From Archivesica marissinica (Eukaryota > Mollusca > Bivalvia > Venerida > Vesicomyidae), in the NCBI GenBank assembly GCA_014843695.1, contig CM026386.1, forward strand, positions 15,891,899-15,955,898: DNA of 64,000 bases. Direction: 5' to 3'. Positions 33,120-48,100 of the stretch are shown here, piece by piece. Positions within the stretch are counted from its first letter, which is position 1. Every line of letters starts with the position of its first letter. The position numbers and the translations under genes are program-made. Below the pieces are notes generated by a model. It was not told where the DNA came from. It made no database searches and saw nothing but the letters and a program-made list of their open reading frames with translations.

Positions 33120-36100
33120 GTATGATTGAAACCTACTCACATTAATTAGCCAAATGAAACATATACTAGTATATGACGAACTTGGAGTCATATTAATATT
33201 ATGTTTGTTTGTGTTACCGGTATGTGGTTTTAGTACAGTACACATAGGACATTGGGGTAGGGACAATTTGAACAGAAATGGGAATAATGGTTTTGTTATG
33301 TCAAAAGCCTGTGTAATATGACACAATAAAATCTTTTTCTCAACACTTGGTGGAAATAAAAAGAATTTGCACTTTCACATATTTTCGAAATTTTTACCAG
33401 GAATTTCTGGAATTAATTTTTCTACAAAATATGAAGGTACACATATTTGATTTAGTGTTTGGAAGTAATGAATATAATATATATACATAGCAAAAATGCA
33501 ATTTGAATGTTATGTGAACAAAAAAACTTGCCTTTATGGACATTTTACGCTCTTTAATGAATTTCAGAAATATCAATTTGTTTTAAAAGTTGCGTACATA
33601 CGTAGTGTTTTATTAGCAGATTGATTTGTGTTCTGTAAAATATATTAAATTCCAAGGACAACTTCTGTACATTGTTTGTCTAAACGTTTAGTGTTTACTA
33701 CAACAGAATTCAGGGATATGTATAAATGGAACACATTATCGGTCAGTGATTTCGATTAAAAACCCGCAGTATGCTATAATATATATGTATTATGTGTTTG
33801 CAATATATTACTTTAAACGTATATCATTTTTGATCACTGTCACTCGTTAATTTCATCAGGTCTAGACCAGTTTGTACATGACTGATTGCAGTTCCGACAT
33901 ACAACACTGCACGGTAACCCTAGTTTTCTGCAGCTACAACCTGAGGTTTTACAGCCCATCTTGCAGGAACAGCGTACTATTTTCAGTATTTTCTCTGGAG
34001 CAGGTGACATATCAGTTCGTCGGGGAACAATCATGTTTCCGTGCAACTCCCAGCCAGTTGGGTCAATAACGATTCCCTTCCATTCTAACATTTGTATATA
34101 TGCACTTAAACTGTGATACTTGCAGGCATTTCTTGTAGGTGGCAAAGACTTCGGGTCAATGTAGACATTATTAGTGGCTACTTTCCTCAGAAACGAGTCA
34201 ACACGCAGTTGATTTAATGTAACTTGTTCTGGATTGCCTCCATATAAGCATATCATTGTAACCTCACCCGCATTAACAACATCATCCTTGGTAATGTCTT
34301 CTAGATTCTCATTGAAAACTGAAGCAAACTTTGAAAGTCTTCAGAGCTACTGACTTACCAATGCCACTAGGCTTGGGCACTGTGTCGCAGCCCAGAAATG
34401 CATGTAGAAAAAGTATATTGTTACATATTTCAGGGCCAAGATGTTATTGGACCTCTCTGACACTGCAGCATTTGTTCTTTTTTCTTTCTGACATGAGATG
34501 TAGGCTATTCTCAAAGTTCCTGGCATGGTAGCACAACATTACTAATAAATCAGTGTCTTCACCAACGACAATTGTATTCTGCCATAACGAAGCATCTAGA
34601 GCTGATTTCACTATTAAGTAGTCAGCATCTGACTTGGCATTAATCACATCCACTCCAGCCTCCGCCAAATAACCAGACAATAAATGTGTAAACTTCTGTC
34701 TGTTCTTTTTGTTTAGACGTACCTGATGTTTCTATGAACTCATTATCATATCCAGTTCAATTTTAATTTCAGCCCCAATTTGACCGCCTGTTCGTCTCAG
34801 GTGTGTATTGTCTTTCGTTGATGCTCCATCTTCATATACACCAAAAGTGACTGTGCATGACTTAAAATTAACATACGTCTGGCTTTTATGGCCTTGTATG
34901 TTTGACCTCTCTCCCATGTGATCTTTTGCAGTAGAACACAACCATCTAAGACATAGCATACATAACAGACATTTGCGTTCTGGCCAGTTAGTTTGTGTTT
35001 GTTGGAAACTTTCTTGAGCATTTCAGTTTGGAGAGATGACTTGTTTTTTGCTTGACTTATCAGGCTGGGGCTCTCGAACAATGCTGATGGGAAGGAACAC
35101 AGCTCATGGGAGAAAATCATGTCTAAATCCTCCTGGGACTTTGTTGTGAGCTGCTGATATCATTCTTTGAAATAGAAGCTGTGGGTCTACCCTGATTATT
35201 TCATTGTTCATCTCTGTATTTGCATCATCGCACATAGGAATGTCTTGTTTGTTTCTTCTGAACACATTGGATTCTGCCGGTTTGCCTGTCATATCGGTGA
35301 GTATAGCTTTACCGATTTCATTTGCCTTATCCACTGACACTCTTTCATCGGGCACTACACCACTTGATATACTTATCAGCTCAGGTTCCGGCGTAAACGG
35401 GTTTCTGTTCACCAAATAATCAGCCATCACTCTTATATCATTATCATCTTTTGCAAGTCTAGACTTTCCGCAATCCCCATGTTGTTCTCTAGTTACGATT
35501 TGCTTTCCAGTTAGTTGTTGCATGGCATAATTTATTTCCGAACAACCAGGTCGAGACAAAACCCGCATTGTCCTTTGTAGCTCATTGGACCCTCTTCCCC
35601 GAGTCAGTCCACCAACTGGTTTTATACACCTCATCAGGACCTGTTCAATTATGAGATCTGTACTAAGACCTGTCCAGCATCTTTCACTCCGTCTAACAAC
35701 ATGTTTTTCGTCCATAAAGTGTTGATAAGCATATGGATGCTTGTTTTGTAAGTCAAGCATGTTGGACAAGTATATGTGTAATGATATTGTATAGACATTA
35801 TGTCCAGATGCAGCCATGTATCCAAAACAGCTTGGAGGTGTAATCGCCAGTCGCCTGTTCTTTCAGTCTTGATGAATTTCTTCAAGATGACAAGCATTTA
35901 TATGTATTGTACCCAGAGTCTTGATGTTCTTCCTTTACTTTTCATTTCTTCTAGTTTAGCTTTCCATGTGTGTGCTAAATTCGTAGCAATATCAGATCTC
36001 ACCGCAGTCTTAATATCCATGTTTTTGTTCATCTTCATCAGGGTGTCTAACACTTTCATAGCTTCATCAATTTATTCACATACTTCTGTACTATCAATCA

Positions 36101-39100
36101 CATCATCTTCACTTTCTCTTTCTCCATTTTCGCTGTCAGAATGTATTGCATCCACTTCATCTTCAGTATTCTGATGTTCCAAATTCACAATCCATTGCTA
36201 TCCGTCTGCGTCTCTACACTAATGTAGCTGGATAAGTCAGATATACACAAGAATGATACAGAGTGCCAATTCTGCCAAGGCATGGCCTTGTACGGCTCGT
36301 AAAATTGCTTTGCCACTTAGCATGTGTGGAACAGTGTTATCTGCATACACTGTCTGAAATAGCTCTTTCAGACCTGAGTCAGTCATAAGATGGGCTATGG
36401 AACCCATGTAGCTCATCTGCATATGACGTCCACCCAACCCGAAGAACTATCTTCTTTACATGGCTAGTTGGTGTCTCTGTGTCTATTAAGCATTGAGCCT
36501 TCCACCAAAATGGCTGATCAAATGTCAATACAGGTGTGTCGTTATATGACTGTGCTTGTTCTGTTACAAAGACGAGGATGGAGTATATACACGTGTCATT
36601 TGATGGATCCATGTCAATCATCGGCATGAAGAATGTAGAGGAAGCACCTGGGTGACTTCCAGCGTAAATCACCTGCATGGTGCCATTCCATAGTGATGAC
36701 TTCGGTCTTAGTAACCACGGTATCTCCCAAAGTATGTCTATATTGTACGTCTTGTCTTCTATAATAGACTTCGGCAATGCTTTAAACACTAACTTCATTT
36801 TTCATCGGGATTCGGTAGTGTATTCTGATTCTTGTCATTTCCACAATATAGAAGTAGAAAGGTTTACCCTAAGAATAATCTTTTTGGATCAGCTTTCTGG
36901 GGTAACGTTCGCAATTATGCCCATCCCATGACATGTATTCAGTTCGGATGTTATCGTCACCATTATCGGCCATGAACTGCACAAATGAGTCGTCAGCGCA
37001 TATTGGAATTTCAAGATGTTGTGTCAAGGCTGCGTTCTGTTCATACCGTCGCACGTCCCAATAGGAACTACAAAATCCCTAGTTCATTTAATTTATCTAA
37101 CAGAGAACGTGACATGTCATGATATAGAAGGAACAAGTACCCAGTTCGAAATGTTTAGAATAATTATGTATTACTGAAAATATGCTTAAAATATTACAAA
37201 ATGTTTGATTATGACTCAGATATATGAATTCTTATTATGTTCAGTAGTATTACTTACCATTATTGATACAATCCCGGTTCTGTATACTACAAAGTCTGCT
37301 TCAAACCGAGTTCTAAGACTACTGTTTACATGCACAATATTAATGTATCCGGAAAAAAGCTTATATAAATCGTTTTGAATATAATAATAAATATAAGAGC
37401 AGTAAAGCAAGTGAAACTTTGTCAAAAATGTCAGAAGTTTGACTTTGACCTTAACAATTGGTATCAAGGTCATCTTTAAATGACTGTACACTTTCTTAAT
37501 TTGTTTACATCATTATACTCAAATGAGTATTTAGGGAGTATTAACTGTTTGTGCCTACATATATTTGGATAATGCTATATATCGTCACTTCATTCTTTTA
37601 CCATTCCTGGTGACCTTGACCTTGAACAAAATTATATTTCCACCAGGCTCAGAAAAAAAAGATTCTATTTTTTCTGAAAGACGAAACCTTATAGATGATG
37701 ACAATATAGGTCATTTTTTGGGCTAAGTGTACTGCACTATAATGTTGCACCGAGTTAGATCATATGGCAGCTCTCCAGCTATTATTGGTTGAGGAAGACC
37801 CCGGATGCCCCTCCGAGCAGTATTGCAGATACGGACGGACACCCGGGTAGAAGCTGAATGGGTTCCGCACATGGAAGAATTCGACACCTTCAGTGTGATT
37901 CGAACTCACCGGCGGTGAGGGGCTTTGTGGTTTGAAGCCCACGACCGCAACCATTCTGCCATGGAGGCCCCACTTATCGTAGTACTTCAAATTCAAATCG
38001 AAATGCAAATACATACCACTAACTTGATTAATATAGATAATAATATTTGTCAATAATGTTGCAACATTAATAAACAGATTTTCTCTAAACATCATGTGTT
38101 GCTACATTGTTGATTTACATAAATATATTTAGACTATGCGAATCCCTTATGTGATTTGGATAAAAAACATATATGTATTTAAATTTATTTAACATGGCTA
38201 TCGTTTGCCCATTTGAGCGACGGGAAGTTTACATAGCAACACCTTTCCTTGGCAGGCTCCAACGGTTAACCAGTACTTGGTACACCAACCTCCACCAACT
38301 GCCATTTCGTTTCATATAAAGAGACACGGTGTGAGCGGGGCTCGAACCCATGACCATCAGTGATAATAGATTACAGTGGTATACAAGTCAGCGACTTTAA
38401 TCACTCGACCACGGAGGATGTCTTGATTTCGATAACCATTTGACACAAACTTATATATTACGTGTTCCGCTTGTGTTTGTGACTTTATGGTTATACATAA
38501 CTGCTTTAATAGTTGCCGAAAACCTAAAACATAAATAATATGGACAGTTTAATATATAGATACAACGGTTATGCTGTCACCGTGTATGGCGATATTGGTG
38601 GAGGAAGATACATACTCGAGTTCCTGTCATGCAAGGGGCATGAATTGGATGTGGCTGAATGCGCTAGCGATATTTATGAGCCAGTGTCCTGTCGCATGTG
38701 TCTCCCTCCAACATTCGGAACAGTCAAATTATATTGCTCGGGTAAGCACTGGCCTGGTTTAGTTTATTTGCTATGAATGTACATGTATAGTATGACGCCA
38801 GCAGCAGGTGCATATGTACACGCAACATTTGCTAGTGTTATAGTTCTACACAGCGAGGTTTGATACGGGATAGTTGCCATGCAGGTCATTATTTGATGCT
38901 ATGCATGTACTACTCTCAGTGTATGCAGAATATCACCGCCTCGGAGATTCAAGGTCGGTGTGATCCATGTGGCAGCCATTCTAATGTAGTATATCCATCA
39001 GAGATTTTCCAAGGATCAGCTGCACGAGAAATGGTTCCAAGCAACATGTCGTCTCGCTTCACATTCTGTGTGGTGTCAGGTCAGAAGCTATGTTAATAGT

Positions 39101-42100
39101 AACGTACACAGGCATGTAACTATGACATTTCACATGTGGCTTCAAGGAATGTAGCGGGGTCCGGGCACATGCTCCACATGGAAATGTGTTTTCCTAGATC
39201 GTTTGTAGTACACTCTGAAGGAATTTCCACAACAAAAATTAAAACAATTTTTGTTGCCATGTACAACTATTTTTAGCATAAGCGTCCACTATCCGTAGCT
39301 AATCGATACCTGATATCCATGACTGACCAATACCCCACAGGTACACACTACCTGATCCGTGTTACATTTAATAGTAAACTGTTTGTAAACTTTAAATAAT
39401 ATCTCCATTATTACACTTATCAAATTATTCCTCATATAGCATAATCGTCTTTTAATTGTCTTTGGTTTTGCATACATTCTGCTAAAATTGCTTCTATATC
39501 TGATTAAAAGTGATTATTATTATTATTATACCATTCTTATTGAGCGCCCTTATCATATATAAATTACACGTTCAAAAGCGCTATACATAAACATGTAACA
39601 TAACACACATATAACAATAAAAATCAAAATATTACAAAATATAGAATGCAGGGTTAAAAGCATGTGATAAAAGTTCGGACAAAATATATAATTTCGATTT
39701 TTACATGTTTTAAATAGTACACTTAAACTGATGAGGAACCTACTTAAAATATGGATTGTACTTTAGATACACAACACATCTATAGGCCTCTATATATTTT
39801 ATAATGGTTACATACAGACATTGTGTTCATCCATTTTCGATGAGTTAGGTACAGTACAGAATAATTCCCCATATATTAGTAAACTATATGTCGTCCTCTT
39901 GACCTTTACAGAGGCACCTGTTGCTTCCATTTACGTTTGAAAATGACAAATGATTTAATTGCCAATGTCGATTGGTCCTGAAATATTGGTATTAATCGTG
40001 TTTTATGTTTGAGCAGTTCGGGAACTTAGCATTTAGGGAACCTGAAATTCTACAGATATACAGTTTTATGAAAATGCACACCTTATTATCGAATAGTATA
40101 ACCACAATGGGATGTAACGGTTTTAATCTAAGGAATACACTTAAATTTGCAATTTTAGAACCATTCATTGTGCTAGTAGATGTGTGTCCTGTTTAGTTTA
40201 AACAATATTTTATTCAAGAATGGTACATAACACAGGAATAATTGATCTTTCTGCAAATGCTACTTAGGCACGCCCCCCCCCATAGTGACCGGTGCTCGCT
40301 GTAACCACGCGAGACAAGCTATCTAACAAAATGGCGTCTAACGCAGTCCTGCATCGAGTTAATCTAAATAAAATTCCGTAGAATTTCTCGGTTTTATTTC
40401 ACCCAGATAAGAATATCTCGTTGAAAGCAAGACAGCAATGGTTTACGTTCTTCAGTAAAGGTTATTTCTCTAAAGTACAGATATATTTAACGGATGAGGA
40501 CGTGTTAAGTGTTCGTGGAAAATGCTTTAGCAGTCAACGGAAGAGTGAACAACCATATCGTGTCAACTTTGACATCAAAAGAAATGAAATATGCCACCGT
40601 CTTGAGAGACTCGACCCTATGCCTCCTAGAAAACTCGAACATTAGGCCCACAAACTGAACACCAGTACGTTCACTGAGCTAATATGGGAATCCCACAGCT
40701 CTGCACATGCATGGGTACTATTACTACTATCTGATCTCTAGTCCACCATCCACAACAATATGTATGAACCACATGTATAATTTTAATCACCATTATACTC
40801 ACATATCTCTTGTGAACAGTAAATCTATAAATGCAGAAAATAGTTTTTCGAAATATTTTATTATGCATAAATAAATTAATATCAACTTACTTTTGTGCAA
40901 ATATATCTGTTTGCATTAATTATGGATGTATTCAGCTGGTCGTCCACACAACATAATTCACCTTAGACATGTTTCAAGATTTGTCTTAGGTTTTGGAAAT
41001 GACATGAATTTAACGTCACCTATCAATCGACCTGGATATATACCATCACTGTCACACAGACCATAACTACATCTTTTCATCATTGTCAATGACAGACAGC
41101 ATTAATTAATTTGTAATTATTTTTCAAAATATAATTTCAGATCACGATCACTCGTTATCAGATTTGATTAAAACTTTACTAAATAACTCGTTTGTCTGAC
41201 CGAACGATAAAACAATGACTCGGTGTAGTAATCAATACTATAATTATGTGCACACATTTTATAATTGACCAATTAGCACACTTAGTGCTAAATTCCGATG
41301 TGCAACACTTTGATCTTGATAATAGTGATATTATAAAGTCCGCGGTCTCTGTGATGTACCGATAGTCGGTAAGTTGTTGATTACTCCCAATAAACAGTGT
41401 GACACGCTTAAATTTGATTGCTGTGGTTCCGAGTAAAGAATCACTATATGGGGTCAGTCGGTGTTTTTATAGATGCATTGTTTTTAAAGCAGCTGTCTGG
41501 TATGTTGTGGTTCATATACACTCTTTTAGATTTGTCCAAGGATTAAGAAATGGGTTGAATTTAACGTCGATCACCAGGATATCGACTAATTGTGTACTAT
41601 AACTAACCCACACACCAAAGCTACACATTTTCAAACATCATTAAAACAATTTTAAACCCGTATTTTCGATCAAATTCACGCCTTTTCAAATTTGTCTACT
41701 CGTTACTAGTTTGTCTAATATGCATTGTTTGTCTAACAAGATGGCGGCGATAAGCCGTTGCCGGGGGTGTGCGCGAATGGTGCGATGCGATTGGCTAACG
41801 CCAGCTGTCAATCAAAATCGGCAGAAAGGTCAATTGTAACAGCGCCGATAGGATTTTATTTGGTTTAAACTTTATTTGTTTTACAATGATTGCGAAGCAA
41901 GTATTAACAACTTATATTAATCCCTCTCGTTGGCGCTGATGAAAGCGTTAATGTGATCATTCGTGTGCGAGGAAACCTGAGTACCCGGAGAAAACCCACC
42001 TGTCCGATCTGGCAACCTTCGTACCATCTCACATACATCCCGGTCCGAGTATCGAACCCGGGTTGCATTGGTGAGAAGCGAGCGCGCTAACCACTGCGTT

Positions 42101-45100
42101 AATCGGACATCGCTAAAGGGACTAGTTATGATACGGCTTTATCTGGATTGATTCGGGCTCGTGACCGTATCAAACCAGCAACCGTAATATCAGACTGGAA
42201 ATATATGATATGATTGTGTCCTGTTTTGTAATGTAATTAAAGTCCAGTGTGACTACAGGTCTAGTCCACATAAAAGTCATTAACTAATAGGCTATTGGTC
42301 CTTTGCAAATATTTCTAATGTATTGACTATGCATTTTTTAACCAAAGACTATAGCATCGATGGTATCATATTAGTGGACGGTCAGTCCAGTACAGAGGGT
42401 GTGATACAGGTTCTTGTGGATGGTGAATGGGGACATATATGTGCTACCGACTGGAATACCACAGTTACTAATATAGCATGCAAGACACGTGGATTCAAGT
42501 AGGATGCCTTAATATATTTTAATCGAAAGTAATTCTAGCATGTATATATACATGTATATAAGTTGTTATTCTCTATAATTTACATAGTTATATTCTATGA
42601 TAAGATATATATATTTCTTTCCGGCAGCGAGTTTGATATTTAGAGGTTATTACGTGGCTAGTTTCATATCAGCTTAATTATCGACCGGAGGTAACTTGAT
42701 ATCAGCATTCAACCGATGTGAAACTAGCCATTTAATAATTTAACGTCCTTATTACTTTGATATGTATTTGAACATTTCATAGTGGAAATAATGCTTTTAC
42801 TGTTATACATTTATCAGGAATAAATCACAATTAATGAATTAGATACACGAAAACGATTGTAATGTTGCCACGAAACTACACACATCTCTTCTCTGTAAAA
42901 TTTTACACAAGGAGACAAACTAGCACCGAGTGCGCATGCGTTATTTCTCAGGAACTAGTTCAAATACGGTTGTTCTGGTTTGATACGGGCTTGTTACCAT
43001 ATCGAACCAGTAAGTGTATTATCAGACTCGAAAACACGTCGTATGAATCTGGGTGGTAGAAGGTATTGTGGTAGGTAAATAACGGCACAAAATAGGCTAA
43101 CATTCGTATCTAAGTAATAATGAAATTATGATTCTTAATGTTTCCAGGTCAGGAGTGGGATTTCATAGTGTTGATATAGCCAATGCGAGCATACTGATTG
43201 GGCATGTGGAGTGTCAGGGAAGCGAGAGTAATTTAAACCAATGCACCTATCACAAGAAAGGATACTATGAGCACAAACAGTCATGCACCAACACGATAGC
43301 CATTGCTTGCACCACTGGTAATATACAATCACCTGTATTAAACAGCCAACCTGTATTAAGCAGCCATATTCTATATTCCCAATATGTTGTTTTATTATAC
43401 ATCTGACCTTTATTAAGCAGCCACCTAGCTGTGCTTAGCAGCCACCTTCTGTGATTCCTTTGGCTGGCTGCTTTAACACAGGGTTGACTGTATTCATATG
43501 TATAGCTAGGCTGAATAAATGTGTCTTTTGACTCCAAGCTAACCTAAATGATTCCCCCTACCCAAAACGTGTGTCAACCAGAATGAACAACAGGATGGAA
43601 TTTAAATAAATCTATATTAAGCAAATCGCTATAAATCCATCACAATTACACTGAATTTACTAATTAAATAAATAAAAAAATTAATAATTACCTATAACTA
43701 ATTAAATAATTAACGAATTAAATAATGAACTAATCAAATATGTTGCTTAACCATTACTGCGTTTAATAATTATTTATATGTTTATGGCTCCAAAAACGGA
43801 ACTAGTAAAAAAAGCCTTCATCATCTGGACTAGTAATCCAGGGATCACAGGTTCGATCCCCCGTCTAACCCTAATAAAATTAACAGTCTTTCAGATGGGA
43901 CTTTAAACCGAGGTCTCGTGTCGGTGCTTTACACCGTGCACGTAAACGAACCAGAGGGGATTCTGGAATGGGTATCTGTCTGTATCATTGCACTATCCTA
44001 AAATCTAAAATGACTAATCTCTTCAGGAGGCGTCGCTGATATGGGCAACCGGTAGCGACGATACATAAATGGGGAAAAAACACACACACAACCTTCATCA
44101 AGGATTGTTATAACTAAAAGTGTAACTATTTCATTTTCTTTCAGCTTGTTTCAGCTGAACATTTGTTATTATTCGTTAATTATACGAAATTTGTAAAATG
44201 ATACAAAAGATATGCCCACTGAGAGATTTCCAACAACGTAATATTTTTTAATGGATATATATATAATTATTTGATGAAGAATACATCATTACCCTAGTAT
44301 ACAATATATATAATATCTGGTCAACTTTGCCAAACAAAATGGCAGCCAGAGTAGGAAAGATGGCGTCACATGAGAACTATATATTGTGTTGTTGGCTTAC
44401 TTCTTACAGAATGCGATGTTGCATGGTACGGACAGAGCTGCTCGACAATGTGCAGCTGCAACGCTAACAATTCAGAGACCAGCGTGAACGGAAGAGCATG
44501 TGACAATGTGACAGGCGAATGCGCATGCAAGAAGGCGTGGTCTGGTGCCACGTGCGACGATGATGCTAATGAGTGTTTGGATACCCTCATCTGTCAGGAA
44601 GCAAATACACAATGCAAAAATACTGTTGGTGGGTACGAATGCATCTGTGTACAAGACTACGAAGTAAATGACAATGGCACATGTGTACTAGGTAACTATA
44701 ACAATTGGATTTCTATACATTCTGTGAATTGTCATTTTATTATTGTCATGCGTACCACATATACATGGGGTCTTGACAAATTATTTCGGATTCAAAACCA
44801 AAAAACATATTTTTGTAAGAACATCATGATACACTACAGGCTTGCAACCATGGATACAATTTTATTAGGCCATTCCTAGCAAGTCAAAACTGATACCCCG
44901 TCACTATGAATCCAACTCAATTTCGCAAGATTTATCCATGAATACGACATTGTCCTTGCCGACTATGTTTTCATGCCAAATAAGAAAACTGTGTCTCTAT
45001 GAAACAGACGATAGTATATTATATTGAAAATGTCGAAGGCGGAATTTGTAAGGGTTTGAAATTTTATTGATTGGATAGAACGTCGTAGCTGAAGGAATCG

Positions 45101-48100
45101 AACATGACGCATATTTAATATCTTTGCATAACAGCGGCCATTTTGAACACTGTGACATCATCGTTAAAAGTTTGTTATTTTGTTATTGCGTTTATGACAG
45201 GATAACTCAAAATGTTGTTGTGGGTGGATTCTGGTGAAACTTTGTATGAAATCGAGAGGGTTGGTCCAGGAGGAAGTGATTAGATGTTGGTATAAATCGG
45301 CCAAGGTGTCAAGGTCTGTGGTCAGGGGGCGGTTCACTCTCATTGGCTATATACCACTGCAAAATCAAACATTTGTTATTAGGTTAAATACCAGCCGGGA
45401 GCAGCAAGACATCAGCCAGCAACATCTACATATCACAACGAGTAATGGACAGTGCAAGGCACGTACCGCACCATCATCAGACATAACAAGAACACTACTC
45501 TACAATACATCATCCAGCAACATCTACATATCACAACGAATAATGGACAGTGCAAGGCACGTACCGCACCAACATCGGACACAACAAGAACACTACTCTA
45601 CAAGACATCAGCCAGCAACATCTACATATCACAACGAATAATGGACAGTGCAAGGCACGTACCGCACCATCATCACACACAACAAGAACACTACTCTACA
45701 AGACATCAGCCAGCAACATCTACATATCAACATGAATAATCGACAGTGCAAGGCACGTACCGCACCATCATCACACAACAAGAACACTATAGACACAACA
45801 AGAACACTACTCTACAAGACATCAGCCAGCAACATCTACATATCAACATGAATAATCGACAGTGCAAGGCACGTACCGCACCATCATCGGACACAACAAG
45901 AACACTACTCTACAAGACATCAGCCAGCAACATCTACATATCATCACGAATAATCGACAGTGCAAGGCACGTACTACTAATCGTCGCAGAACGCTCGCCC
46001 ACATGGTTCGCCGGAGGCGAGGATAAATAAACTGAAATACTACTACTACTCATTAAGCTCGATTGCCTAGCTAGTAATTACAACAGTCGGTCATGATGGA
46101 ATCCATCGCCATGAGAGGGAGGGAGAGGTGGAGGGTGAGAGGTGGAGGAGATGGAGACAAGAGACACTGTAGTCTTAGATGTATGGAGGGAGGCGATGTG
46201 GTTTTAGATGTATATATTTTTATAGGACACAATCACCCTATGGTTCTGGCGTGGGTCGAAGTCACAAGCCCTCAGACACGAGGAATATGCCAATAACAAT
46301 ATTAATTATTTCAACTTTCAAAAGAGAATGTTTGTTTTTCAGTTGGAACTAAGACTGAAATTTCGATGTTAGTGATTGTTGTATCATCTGGTGTTGGTGG
46401 ACTACTGTTTATAATTGTTGTTGCCACGATATGCTTCTGCACTCGCAGAAGACGGCACCCACAAGGTAGGAACTTGTTGTTAGTAGTGTATTACAACTGT
46501 CTTGCAATATCACGACTCTGATTGGACGATTCAGCAATCACGACTCTGATTGGATGATTCAGCAATCATGACTCTGATTGGACGATTCAGCAATCACGGC
46601 TGTGATAAGACGATTCAGCAATCACGACTCTGATTGGATGATTCAGCAATCATGACTCTGATTGGACGATTCAGCAATCACGGCTCTGATTGGACGATTC
46701 AGCAATCACGGCTCTGATTGGACGATTCAGCAATCACTACTCTGATTGGATGATTCAGCAATCATGACTCTGATTGGACGATTCAGCAATCACGGCTCTG
46801 ATTGGACGATTCAGCAATCACGGCTCTGATTGGACGATTCAGCAATCACGACTCTGATTGGATGATTCAGCAATCATGACTCTGATTGGACGATTCAGCA
46901 ATCACGGCTCTGATTGGACGATTCAGCAATCACGGCTGTGATTGGACGATTCTGCAATCACGACTCTGATTGGATGATTCAGCAATCATGACTCTGATTG
47001 GACGATTCAGCAATCACGGCTCTGATTGGACGATTCAGCAATCACGGCTCTGATTGGACGATTCAGAAATCACTACTCTGATTGGATGATTCAGCAATCA
47101 TGACTCTGATTGGACGATTCAGCAATCACGGCTCTGATTGGACGATTCAGCAATCACGACTCTGATTGGATGATTCAGCAATCATGAATCTGATTGGACG
47201 ATTCAGCAATCACGGCTCTGATTGGACGATTCAGCAATCACGGCTCTGATTGGACGATTCAGCAATCACTACTCTGATTGGATGATTCAGCAATCATGAC
47301 TCTGATTGGACGATTCAGCAATCACGGCTCTGATTGGACGATTCAGCAATCACGACTCTGATTGGACGATTCAGCAATTACGACTCTTATTGGACGATTC
47401 AGCAATAACGACTCTGATTGGACGATTCAGCAATCACTACTCTGATTGGTCGATTCAGCAATAACGGCTCTGATTGGATGATTGAGCAATCACGACTCTG
47501 ATTGGATGATTCAGCAATCACGACTCTGATTGGACGATTCAGCAATCACGACTCTGATTGGATGATTCAGCACATGTGATCGCCGTTCATAACTAAATAG
47601 ATTGCAAAAATATTCTATTCTCATTAATATTCATAGCGGACTACTTGTTGTAAGGTGTGACGAATCAAAAAAGACAACTTGTTTTGTAATTTGTAAAATA
47701 TAATTTGTAATTGTTACAATTGAATGCTATTTGTTTGCGTTTCATCGAGGTCATTCAATTGTTACATGGTCACTTCTTTTACATCAATATATTGCCAACC
47801 GGATTCGTTTCCTCAGGGCAATATAACAACATGATCAAATAGATCCGATTTCACATCATTTTAAGAGGTGACTCTGGAATGGGTCTCTGTCTGTATCATT
47901 GCACTATCCTCCAAAATCTGAAATGACTAATCTCTTCAGGAGGCGTCGCTCATATGGGCAACCGGTAACGACTATAAATAAACGTAAAACACTCATCATT
48001 TTAAATTCTAAATTTAATTAGTAACAACCGATTTCTGTCTACCACTGTTTATGTGAGGCCATCTGTCTACCACTGTTTATGTGAGTCCATCTGTCTACCA

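Larger units (their letters stand above)
33120..38559 (+). other. Receptor intron (5.4 kb) with mobile-element debris
   Basis: 33121-33839 shows only AT-rich non-coding sequence. The rest holds the minus-strand mobile ORF (33840-37070), non-coding sequence (37071-37765) and two SINEs (37766-37990, 38260-38425). Confidence 0.7.
39080..42347 (+). other. Receptor intron with repeats
   Basis: Includes an (AAT)n/LINE-tail-like piece at 39515-39600 (gagcgcccttatcatatata, gttcaaaagcgctatacata), a possible SWIM-protein fragment (40421-40645), a diverged duplication (about 40925-41160 against about 41500-41700) and a SINE (41866-42110). The rest is AT-rich and featureless. Confidence 0.6.
44692..46342 (+). 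other. Receptor intron with a 98-bp tandem array
   Basis: 44700-45400 and 46040-46340 show no supported feature; the array 45405-45975 is listed separately. Confidence 0.6.

Noticed and set aside
45234..46030. Overlapping frames rich in Thr/Arg/His (ARTAPSSDTTRTLLY)
   Set aside because: They follow the 98-bp tandem repeat with no splice sites or domain.
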